Shown here: in pieces, positions 25,101-37,100 of the stretch
How the letters are laid out: each line of letters begins with the position of its first letter
Position numbering within the stretch: the stretch's first letter is position 1
Origin: Progne subis subis
Lineage: Eukaryota > Chordata > Aves > Passeriformes > Hirundinidae
Assembly (NCBI GenBank): GCA_022316685.1
Contig: JAKJHU010000107.1
Coordinates: 124,001 to 188,000 of the forward strand
Direction of reading: 5' to 3'
Length of the DNA stretch: 64,000 nt
The notes under the pieces: model-generated
What the model was told of the DNA's origin: nothing
Database searches by the model: none
The model's input: only the letters and a program-made list of their open reading frames with translations
Program-made: the position numbers and the translations under genes

Positions 25101-28100
25101 TCTCCTTGGTTGTAATTTGAGCCCCAGCTGGATTAGGGTTATTTGCTCTACTCTCAACATCTGGAACAGAGTTCTGTAATTAATCTCATCATGAATGTAT
25201 CAGTATTTTGGGACTGTTGAATAAAAATACTGAAGCATATTCCTCAAGATCAGTTGCTTGGTCAGCACCTGCTTGTTTCAACCTCCACAATTCTCCCATA
25301 AAATTCATAGTAATATATTAGGTCTCAGTGATTTTCTTCAAGGTACTAGGTGGCTTCAGTTTAATGTTTGAGTTTTAGGCACTAAAGATTGTAGTTGACA
25401 GATTTTGTTTCCTGACCATAAATCTTAGGCAACAGCATTTTCAGATGTCCAGTGAATTCTTGCAGATTAGAAGACTTTCATACCTCTACAATTTGTAGGC
25501 CAAAGTGCATTCTGAAGTTTTCTTTCCTCACTTTGAAGATGAATTGCGAAATGTGTTGATTTCAAATTTAAAAAAACCAAAACAAGACCGCAAATTCAAT
25601 CAGAATAAAAACTTGCAGCGTTACAGTTTTCTTTTTAGGATGGAAAGATGAGAAAGCAAAGATAGCAAGGTATGTTCCACAGGGGTTTTTTTTTGTGCAT
25701 GGGTTCAGTATACCAGTAAATGATCTGCATGCTATGATCATGAGGGGATTAAAAAAAAAAAACAAAAAAACCAACAAACTAAAACAAAATACAGGAAAAA
25801 ACCCCAGAAATACAACTTACCGAACATGAATGAAAAAGTTTTGTGGTTTCAGAAGCCATTCAAGGCTTCTGAAAAATAAGAGCCATGGAGCTTCATGTAT
25901 TTACAATCTTGTGTGAGCAATCTTAAGAGACATAATATTTTATATAGGATTCAGGACCTCAAGGCAATATCTATACAGTCTAGAGTGGTTTTAGATAAGA
26001 AAAGTTAAATTTAGTGCCTATGTGTAATGCCTTATGTATGCGTAAGAAAGACCAAGTGGTTTGTTAGTCATCTAGTCAGATAGTTGTCATTCTGCAGAGT
26101 TTGTATGTGAAGGAGATCTGTTCTGTCCTTCTACAGATAACATTTCCCCTCCTTTTTTTTTTTAGTTTTCCCAATCATTGGTATTTCTATGATATATTGA
26201 ACCTCCAGCACCTGCATATGGACAACTGTTCTGAGATCACTGCAGCTGAGCAAGTGAAGTGAAATCTCTGTAATTTTTGAGTCAGAGAAACAAAGATCAC
26301 TTTTAAATGAGGCATTATTTTGGCTTCACACCACTTCAGTCCAGTACTATTGATGAAGTGGCTGCTTTCTTTGTGTTCTGGGCAATCATAATTTTTTGTG
26401 CCGAAGCTTGGTGCATTCTTTGTAAGCTTCTCAAATTTCTCTTTGACACTGTCACAGATGCAGATATTTGTGAAGTGACCAAATCTGTGCCGCTGGGTAC
26501 CAAATTTATGTTCATGCTTGGGGTACAGGTTAACATTGTTTCAGCTATCTGATCTTAGAAAGGGAATCAGATGAATTTTCCAGCTATTTCAAGTGAAGGC
26601 AAAAGTCATTCACTGTTGCAGAGCATGCACTGTCTTGAGACACATTGTGCTTGTTGTAGTGGTGGAATTTACTGAATGAGTTTAAAAAACCCAGAAATGG
26701 TAACAAAACATTTCTAATGAAGTATTGAACTAGGTGTTAAAGTAATTTAAGGGGTATAACCTCAAGAACCTCTCTCAAGTCTCAACTCCTGTGTGGTTTT
26801 GTACTTTTGGCATTGAAATTTCTCAAGTTTAGTCATAGTGAGGATGAGTGATTTTTCTGGATGACCATGCCAAAGTGTTTTGTAAATGCAGAGCTACTGT
26901 ACCTCAAGCTTTTTTAAAGTATGCTGGATCTTTAGAAATTTTATGTGATTCCTGTTTTAGGCACTGTTTATGAGCATATTGCTGGCAGCTATTTAAATGA
27001 TATTTGTTACTTGCAGGTTGCTGATTCCAGCAATGTAGTTTAGTGAAATGCTACTTTCAGCGAAGTTCAGCATCATCAATTGTAAGACTGAACTTGAATG
27101 ATGTAGTTAAATTCATAAATTAAACATTAAATACATAAGGTGTATTTTTAAATTTTAAGAAATGTCTTTATTTGAAGTCTCTTTTTAGCAGAGCAAGGAA
27201 ATGGCAGTAATCTCTGATTTTTGGGACCTCAGTGAGATCCCAAAAATTTTTCATTTTTCAAAAATTAAGTTTTAGTACAAGACAATTGTTACTGGAACTT
27301 CTTAAAAAACATCATTAACACGTTATATCTGATATACTGCCTGCTTCTTATCTTAACAAAATCAATAGCTATAAAACTGTGATTACATAGGAGGAATATT
27401 GAGGGACAGGTATAGCAGTTGTGGACATATTCTAGCTATCTACAAGGAAGGAATTTGATGGAACTGATAGGTAAAATAGTTGCAGAACTCATGATGGAAA
27501 CAAGGAGTTACTTAAGTTCTCAAAATACTAGAGAAAAATTTCCAGTCAAGACTTTATTAGCCTGACATTAAAATAACTGCAGAAAATCAGAACAAAGCTG
27601 CCACTGCTCTGAGATATGTGACATAATATCCTCTAAAACAATATTGCTAGTACAGAAAGGTATATTAAAACTCTCTAAAAGCAGGAATTTGATTTTTTTT
27701 TTTTTTTTCCTTTATTAAATAAGAAAAGTTTGTGGTTTTAAAACAGTACATATTCTGGATTTGGGGTAATTTTCCATCAGCTTAAGGTAGCTATACTGCT
27801 TGAAAATACTATTAAAATGTTTAACAAAGTTAGAAACAAGTGAAAACATAGTCCTGCTACTGGTGATTTGGCGTAAATGTCAAGACCCAGCAAATAAAAA
27901 CAGGTGTGATACAGAGACACAAATGGGAAAACCTGCTTTTTTTGTCTTTTTTTGTTTTTGTTCTTGCTCTCCTGTCCTTGCATTTTAATTTTTACTTTTT
28001 CATTGGGCATACAAATGCACATTACTCCGATGCTCAAAATGGAGACATCTATGTGTAGTATCATATAATGAACAGTAAAAACATTAAAACAAACGTTTTA

Positions 28101-31100
28101 CATACTGTCCTATAAAGTCCAGGAAAATGCTTTCTCTAAATAATATATTTGATTCTAAATATTTCAACACTTTTAACATTGGCAATTGTGATGATAATAT
28201 GAATATCTTGAAAACTTTTCATATTCTTTGCTACATATGTTAGAATCACATGCATAGATGTATCATATTTTATAGGCTTATTTCTCAGAAACTGAATATC
28301 CTACACATAATCATTATGTCTTTAGCATCATCCTTTCGCTGAGCACTGTGGATTTGACTTTTCTGTCCTTGTATCAGCAGTATTGGTGCGTTTTATTTTT
28401 CCTTTGGTCTCCCACTCCATTATAATGACAATTTTTACATGGAAAATTTCTTTAAGATATTATTCATTCCACGTATATCAGAAGTCAGTCTATTACTTAA
28501 GGGTACTTGACATTATGCACAGTAAAATAATTTAGGCTTGCTAAATGAATTCTACAAATACAATACTTGCCATACATTTATTAGAAATAATTTTCTTCCT
28601 CCTTATTAAAAAATTAAGACTTATAGCCAGGAAAACCACTCCAGATAAGTTTCAGGTCCAATTTTTTTGCATCAGTTTTTCCCTGTGCTTTAAGAATTTT
28701 CAGAAACTTTGTTTTTGATGGGCCTAGTTAAAAATGAAGTGAAACCACTGGACATACACAAAGTAAGAAAATCCTTGCATTTTGCATTCATTCCATTTTG
28801 TAGTGGATTCATTTAGAGGTTGGTACCTGGCTAAAGACAAAGCTGAGGGGAGGGGTTTGTGTTTCTGATACAGGCTGTAGTGCTCAACAGGTAGCAAAAT
28901 TATCTGGTAAAACAGTGCTTCGTTGCAGAAAGATAATTTGTCTGATCAGAAATTCTTTACAGCAGTGCATCTCGCTTGGTAGGCGCAGTAGCTGGCACCT
29001 CACCAGTGCTGGCAGAGATTCTTCATGGCAGCCAGTGCCTTCTGAGGAGCTGGTTTGCTGTGCTGGTTTGTTAGGGGTTTGTTTTTGTTGTTACTGGTCA
29101 GTAGTATAAGTTTTGGTAGTGAAAGATGAAAGATTTTTACAGTTTTACAATTCTGATTTTTGTCCAGCTTTTTGCACTGGGAATAGAAACGCTCAGTTCC
29201 AGCATTCTATGTAATTGTCATTAATTTGGCAGTGTTGTACTATGACTCCAGTAGATGGCAAGAGACAAAATTCATCAGTGAAGTTTTGTCACTAAATATA
29301 GTTCATGCTAGGGTCTCACATGATTTTACCCCTGACTTTCAATTCTAAGGCACAATGGAATATGGCTCCTAAACAAACCAGAAAATTTATGTCATAATTA
29401 AAGAGCATTTTCTTGTTGACCCATGGTACCATTGTTCTGATACTGTGTGTGATGGTGTTATGTGCAATTGCCGGTCATTCAGCGAGTTGCATGAAAGAAA
29501 TTGTAATTTATTTTTTCTCTTACTGTCACAGATAAAAGAAATTTTAAATTTTTTTGTTCTTTTAAAAGAAGTAGACTGTGGAATCAGTTGAAGATGAAGG
29601 TACAAATCGTTCACATTATTTTCTGCTTTGGGAGGTGTTCAGTTCACAGTTTACAGGATTGCTGAAATAGAAAACCACCTTTTTTTTAAGAAGAATAAAA
29701 GAAGCTTTTTTTTTTTTGTCTCAATTACTGAACATGTTGAAACGTATTGGATTTGCATGGGCAAACTTTTATAGTGAGGGGGGCCTGCAGAGGTAGCTTC
29801 TGTGAGAAGCTGCCAGAAGCTTCCTCTGTGTCTGACAGAGCCAATCCTTCGTGGGTCCAAAGATGGATGTGCCATTGGGAAAGGCAGGGCCAGATACAAA
29901 TGGTTGGAATGCCTCTGTGATAACAGATTTTAAGGAGGGGAAAAAAAAAGTTATTTGCACTGATGGAAGCCAGAGAAAGAGAGGTGTGAGAATATATGAG
30001 AGGAAGAACTCTGCAGATGTCCAGGTCAGTGGAGAAGGTAGCAGAGGAGGTGGTCTAGGCCCTGAAGCTGAGATTCCCCTGCAGCTCATGGTGTAGACCA
30101 TGGTGAAACAGCTGTAACCCTGCAGCCCATGAAAGACCACAGGGGTGCAGAGATTCCCCTGCAGCCTGTGTTGAAGGCAGTGGTAAAGCAACTCTGCCCC
30201 TGGAGCCTGCAGAGGACCACGGAGATGCTGAGATCCACCTGCAGCCTGTGGAGGAGAGTCATGCCAGAGCAGGTAGATACCTGAGATGAGGCTGTGACCC
30301 TGTGAGAGGCCTGTCTGGAGCAGGGAGGGATCTGCAGATCCATGGAAAGAGGAGTCCATGCTGGATCAGGTTTGCTGGTAGGACTTGAGACCCCTTGGGG
30401 ACCCAGACAGGAACAGCCTGTCCTTGAAGGACTGCACTCCATGGAAGAGTGACCTGGGCTGGAGCAGTTTGTGGAGAACTGTGAGATGAGCTTCCGTTGG
30501 AAAAGTTCTCCAAGAACTGTCTTCCGTGGAAGAGACCCCTCTCCTGAGTAGTGGGACTAGCAACATGTTGACCATAATCCCCATTCTGTCTTTCTATGCT
30601 GCTGGGAGAGGAGTAGAGCTGTAGGGAAGGAGGGAGGGATAGAAGGGAAGGTGTTTTTAAGGTTTTATTTCTCATTATCCTGCTCTGATTTTGTTAGTAG
30701 TAAATTCAGTATTTCTAATTTGAGCCTGTTTTTCCTGTGACAGTATTTGCTGGGTGATCTCTCTCTGTATTTCAACTCAGGAACCCTTTGTTGTATTTTC
30801 TTTCCCCTGTCCAGCAATAAAGAGGAGTGATAGGCTTTGGTGGGTGTCTGGCATCCAGCCAGGATCAACCTACTACAAAACACAAGTAGGAAAAAACATG
30901 GTGCTCTTTATATGTACCCTGCTTCTGGTTCACAGTCAGGAGAGTGTAGGATGAACCATGGGCTGCACCTGTACCATAGTGTAGAAATAGGCACAGATAT
31001 AGTCTTTACAACATCAGTGTTGTTGGCAGCATAGTTCTCTAGGTGTATTTAATGTGAAACCCTAGCACATGATTGTGTTGTAAGGATTGATCTTAAATAA

Positions 31101-34100
31101 TCACTTCAAAATGCACCCTTACAGTCTGTTCACAGTAGAAATGCAAATGCTGTTGTTTTGGTAACATCACCTTCTCTTTGGAAGAGGAAATGAATTAACA
31201 CACAGCATTGAGCTGGTTATGAAGAATCCTCTCTCACATCTGGAGGCTATTATCAAAGTATTTGCGAAATTTCATATGGAAATAGAAACTCCTTCTCTGT
31301 GAGGAATAAGGTTTGAAGAGGTTTTTCGTTTTGCCCCGGCCATATATAACACTTGTCATTATACGTGGGGAGGAGGACTTAAGGAAATGCTTCTGACTGT
31401 TGATGTTTTGAATTATCATTAGAACATTTTAAAAATAGGTTCTTTTTAGTCCCCCTGCAAAACTCTTTTGTTATGTATCTATATATGTGGGAGCAAAGTT
31501 TCTGAGAATTTAGGAACTTTCTTAGGGTACTTAAACAATTATTAGTCTTTGGCATGAAAATTGCAGAGAATACCAATACAGATCTTTCCAGCAATAAAAA
31601 CTAGATACTGCTGAGGACTGAATCACTTTAAAAAAAAAAAAAAAAATGGTGCTGTGACACTACACATAAATCGTAAGTGTGTAAGAGCTGGGGGGTAGTG
31701 TGAGTATGAAAACATAATGTGATAAATATGAGCACACTTTTCACTATTTGAGAAGAGCTATACATACATTGTTAAAGCGGGTGATTTGATTGTGACTATA
31801 GTTTGTGTCACAGAAAAATTGTGTGAACCAGTTAAAAACTCAGATAACAAAATACCTTAGGGATTGCGATATCGGTGCAGCCAAACTAACAATATCTCTC
31901 AATGTTTCTTGCATTAAAATAAGAGTCTTGGATTGAGTAGCCAAGTATTGTCATGCATCCAAAGCTGCTTGTAAGTAAAAGGTAGATACCAAGAAATAAT
32001 TTTTGTTGGTGACAAACCATACAGTGACCTAATGTCATGTAGTACTTTGCACACTTAAAAACATTTTAGCTGTTTGGGAAATGTGATGAGGTGGGTTGGT
32101 TTTTTTCATCACAGCCAAGGAGAATTTGTATCAAGTCAAATAACTTGAGTGGAATTGATCCAGTGGGAGCTTTTAGGCTTCATGTTGATTAAAGCATGGT
32201 GAGGAATAATGAGAAAAAATAAAATTATGACTTCATGAAATTGTAAAGGACTACATAAGGGAAGTCTGATGCATCAGTTGAGGCTGCTCAATGAAATCTT
32301 TTACTGAACAGCTTCTATTGAAAAACCTTATAGAATTTAGTGCTGAGTAAAGATCCAGATGGTGAATACTGTTTTATGCTTCCCTTATATGAATCAGATG
32401 CGTATTGTCATTTGCATGTGGGAATGTACTCTTGTGCAATACTGAAGCTGTAGTGACCCTCTGTCTCCAAAGGTACGAGATGAGGATATGACAAGAGTAA
32501 TAAGAACCTGGAAGGCAGAGAAAGTGGTGGCCTAAAATGATAAATGGGAAACTTCTGCTGTCTCAGATGATGATAAAACACCTGGAAACATATTATTAAA
32601 TTAAAATTAATAAGTTAATGGACACATGGCATACAAGTTTTGAAAATTACTGTAGCAACACATTTCGTGACCTTGAATTTAAATTGATCAGTGGTCACAT
32701 CTTAGGCAAGTTTTTACTAAACAGAAGTAAAGGTAAATTTTCAGGGGATCTAAGAGGATTTGGCTGTCTATAGCTGTTCATTTCAGGCTTTCTGAGCTTG
32801 CCACTAGTAAGGTTAAGAATCCATGCCTGTATTGGGTTGTTTGTTATGAGGTTATGCACTGGAAAGGCATAACTTCTTCCCTTCCAGGTGTTGGCCATTG
32901 AAGTCTAACTACCTTCTTGCTGCTGGATCTGGGATGTATCAGATCAATTCAAACCTGTCTCTAGCTAGCTATGATTTTAGTTGCATGTGGTCACTCAAAT
33001 AGTCATAACTTCTAAAGAAATGACCGTTTATAAAGATTCCGTATTGTTGCAATAGTGTGACTGTAAATAAACTTACAGGTAGTTCTTACACAAAACACAG
33101 TGGTACCTGCTTAACACCAAAGAAGTTGACTTGGGTTTAAAGTACATTTACTTGGAGGAAAAAGCAAATTACTGTTGCATATAGTGCTGAAGGAACTATG
33201 GGTGTACAAAAATGGTTTTGAATCTTCCAAATCCTGCTTTAGTAAAAATTTTAAATCAGTGATACTGTCTAAAATACTCAGTTCTGAGCAAAATATACTT
33301 TGACAAGGTTGTGGTGCTGGGAAAGGACATGCAGTGTTTTCTTTGCACATCATGAATCTCATTTTTTTCCCATGGGCTTGTTCATGGCCAAAGAGTACAA
33401 GATTTATTACATGCAGTGGTAACAGCATTAGGATTATCTTGTGCTGGGAAGGAAGGATAGAGTTTTACTTCCTTTTGCACCACTGTAATCTTGAGAAGCA
33501 TACTTTCTTGGAACTATTCCTTGCAGCAGTCCATGTTAGTTGCTGTAACCAAGATGTCAATCTGGTTGACTGTCAATACATGACTGATTTTTGCAGAGCA
33601 GACTATTGAAGCACAATTTAAAAAGCATGTTCTAATTTGTGCCATGAAAAGTATTTTGGATTAAGGCATCAGATTGTTCTCGTTTTATTTGCGTTGTTCA
33701 CCCCCTTCTCTTGCATTCGTGCTACTATGAGGAATCTTACAGCTTTACAACAGAACTGGAATTCTACTTTGTGTTGATTATGAAGATATAATATGTGGGT
33801 AATTGTACAATCCCTCTCCCAATATAGTAACAGTACTTGTCCTATTTATTTGATATTTGAATTCATTTTGTAGTTACTTAAAATGTGTATCAAGGAAGTT
33901 ACTTCAAGTAATCCATGAACTATCTGCTCTGTATGCTGTTTTTAATGCTAGCAGTAATCAGTCTTTCTGCTTTTTCATATGTGAGATCGATTTAATAGCT
34001 AGGTTCTTGGAAAATAGTCTGACTTGCTTGATCTAAGTGCAATAATACAGAATGTGCTGAATCACCAATGAGAAGATAGTGGCAAGTTGCCAAACTGTGA

Positions 34101-37100
34101 CCTCTTTGCTTGTGATTGGTCAGTAGGTCAGAATTCCAAAGAAAAGCCTGGTGTAGGTCAGTGCCCAGGGGAAGAAGAGCCAGTTAAACTGTCTGCCCAG
34201 TTAGAGAGTGTCACTGTGGCTACCATTGCTGTTGCTACACCAGCTTTCCATCTCATATGATACGTTTGTAATTGCATCTGGAATCCCTGTTCATTGGCTT
34301 CATATGGTGAGCAAAATATATATAAAGAAGAAAGCAGTCTTTGCCCCTCAGAGTGTATATGCTTTATATCATCTTTTGTTCAACTTTTCATTTTCTTTTT
34401 TCCCTGCCCCAAGTTATCCAAAGCCAATTAAATGTCTTGTCAGAGAGTATAGATTAAAGACTTTGTAGTGAAAATGGGGCATTGCCCTTCTCTGGACTTG
34501 ATCCAACACTTTAATGCCTTTCCTGAACTAAGGGGCTCAGAATTGGGAACAGAATTCAGGCTGTGGCCTCACCAGTGCCAAATATAGCAGGACAGTCAGT
34601 GTCCTGCTCCTGCTGGCCACATTGTTGCTGACACAGGCCTGGATGCCATTGGCCTTCTTGGCCACCTGGGCACACACTGGCTCATGTTCAGCCAGCTGTG
34701 AATCAGCTGTCCCAGGTCCTTTTCCACTGGGCAGCTTTCCAGCTGCTCTGCCCCAGCCTGTAGCACTGCCTGGGCTTTTTATGACCCAAGTGCAGGACCT
34801 GGCAGGAGGCCTTGTTGAGCCTCATAGCACTGGCCTTGGCCCACCAGTCTGTCCTGTCCAGGTCCTTCTGCAGAGCCTTCTCCCCACCAGCAGACAACAC
34901 TCCCACCGAACTCGGTGTCATCTGTGAATTTCCAATCCCTTAGTCCAGATCGTTGATAAAGATATTAAACAGTATTGGCCCCAAAGAGAGGTTTTCATTT
35001 GTTGTTTTTAATTAGCACAATCTGGTAAATGTCTCCTTACAAGAGAAGGCATTGGAGGCTGCTTTGGCAAATACCTTCTCTACCTGTGTCATTTTGAATT
35101 AATTTTTTTTAATTAGTGAGGATAATCAGGACTAAGTAATGTGTTTCCAATCAGCATTTAGTATTTTTAGCATTTAATGAGTTGTATTGCTGTTTTTTTT
35201 CCTTTCCTTCTTCTGTCATATCCTGCAATTGCATTTTCATTGTTTTAATGTACATAATCAGTTGCCTCAAATTCTTTACAATTGCTTACTTAAATGTCCA
35301 TCTTCCTCCTTTTCTGTTGTTTACAGCAGATAAGATCTTAATAGCTTAAGTTCTTGGATTTAAGCACTAAGCATATGATGATTTACCAATGGTGATTTTT
35401 TGCTATTTTTGTTCTTGTCATAGAGTATCCTGTCCTTTACTGCTATTCTGTAACTGTACTATCATCATCAATTCCTACTTGTCATACCACAGGTTTTTAT
35501 GGAAATCGGGTCAGTTATAACACTGTTCTCCACTAGTAAATCCATTCAGTTCCAAAAGGTTCTTTCAGTTCATCACTTTAGGAAGGGGATAAGGAGACAA
35601 TATTGTCCTAATTTTCCTCTCTTTCAAGCTCCTCAGTTTCCGTGTGGCTGTTCTTGATGCTCAAACTATGTCTCTTGTTATGGCCAGTCTTTTGTAAAGT
35701 GTTGACTGTCTTTATTAAAAGCAGGAGCTGTTTTGAGATAGGGGTTATCAAAGTAATTTCTCTTTCATGTGTTACTCTGTTTTTCTTGACTTCTGGGTTT
35801 ATTTACCTGTCCTATGTTTGGTTTGTATTATAAAATTCTGTTGATGTCAGCCTGTTGGATATATTGGTAAGATGTCATTTCTTGACTACTACATCAGTAT
35901 TTAGTGCTTTCTTCTTAGTTGGTATCTCCCTTGTTTGAGCATTAGCTTGGGGTGGTGGTGGAGCTTGTTGTTTGAGATTATTTTGCTTGTTTGCTGTTTA
36001 AAGAAAATAAAACCCATGTTACTATATTTGTGATTTCATTTGTCAGAAATTTGAAGATTCTGAAATAACAATCATCTGGTCCTCACAGTTTGAGTATTTT
36101 TCTTTTCTTTTTCTTCCTACTTTTAACGTCTCTTTTTTCCACGTTTGTTTGATGCTTCTGGCTGATGGGACTGTATCTGAGGCTGACAAAGACTTCTCAT
36201 CCTAAATCTGCACCGCATAGAAGTATTTTTTTCAGAGACATGTCTGTGAAACGTTTTGCTACGTTTTACTGTGAGATCTGAGATAAAAATATAATTAATT
36301 GTTCATAGTTAATGGCAAGAATCACCTATAGTACTGCTTAAATCATATGAGGAAAGATGCAAAAACACTCTGATGACAGAGTTGGCATTTTTTGGGTCTG
36401 CTGTGATTTCAGCCTTTTCTTGGCATCTCTGCTTGAATTGTCGTAGCTCTTGAAGTGTTTGTTATCTGGTTTCACAGCCATTTGGATAAGTTTTACTTTC
36501 AAATATCTTTTGTATTTAATCCTAGTACTGAAGTTACTTTACAGTATCCTTCCTCCCTGTTACAACAAATGGAATAAAATTCGCTCAGTTGTTGAATTTC
36601 TTCTTTCAGTCTTTGCAAAGGGATTTTTTTAAATACTGAATATTTTTCCCTGGTCTTTTTATATGCCAAGTAAATGTTACTGCTTTGGAGGCCTGTGAAT
36701 AAGCTGGTGTAAGAACAGTAAAACAAATGCAACATGTACACGCCTTCCCCCTGCTGTGACTGGCTTGGAGGTTTATGCTTGGCCTGCCAACTGCAGCAAG
36801 GCTTTTCCAGATCTGCCTGCTTCTTCCTCTCGGTGTTTATATACCTCTCCCCCTTATATTGCTGGAGTCATCACCGTGTTTCAGCAGTAGAATGGCTTTC
36901 TTATCTAACAGATGGTTTTCCTAAATCCTGCAGATCTGAACAGCAAAAGTTAATATTCCTGTCTGAGGCATAGCTCTTGCACAAGAGCCACAGCTGAGTC
37001 ACAGAAGGGCAAGCTACCATGCTGATTTCCTCTTTGGAAGCAGGCCACGTGTCAGCTGCATGGGAGATGTGGGCAGTGTGTGAACAGCCCTTTGGCAACC

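Noticed and set aside
26300..26560. Two overlapping minus-strand open frames and a plus-strand frame of 81 codons, considered as a retrocopy or transposase remnant
   Set aside because: I could not match any of them to a family, there is no poly(A) or duplication, and frames of this length occur by chance elsewhere in the window.
29769..30675. Minus-strand frames of 196, 118 and 138 codons
   Set aside because: They lie antisense within the LTR, and their length follows from its GC content and tandem repeats. No retroviral protein is encoded.
35200..36620. T/C-rich stretch in intron 2 that vaguely resembles decayed LINE sequence
   Set aside because: I could not find ordered, specific matches to a family, unlike the stretch at 50.3 kb.
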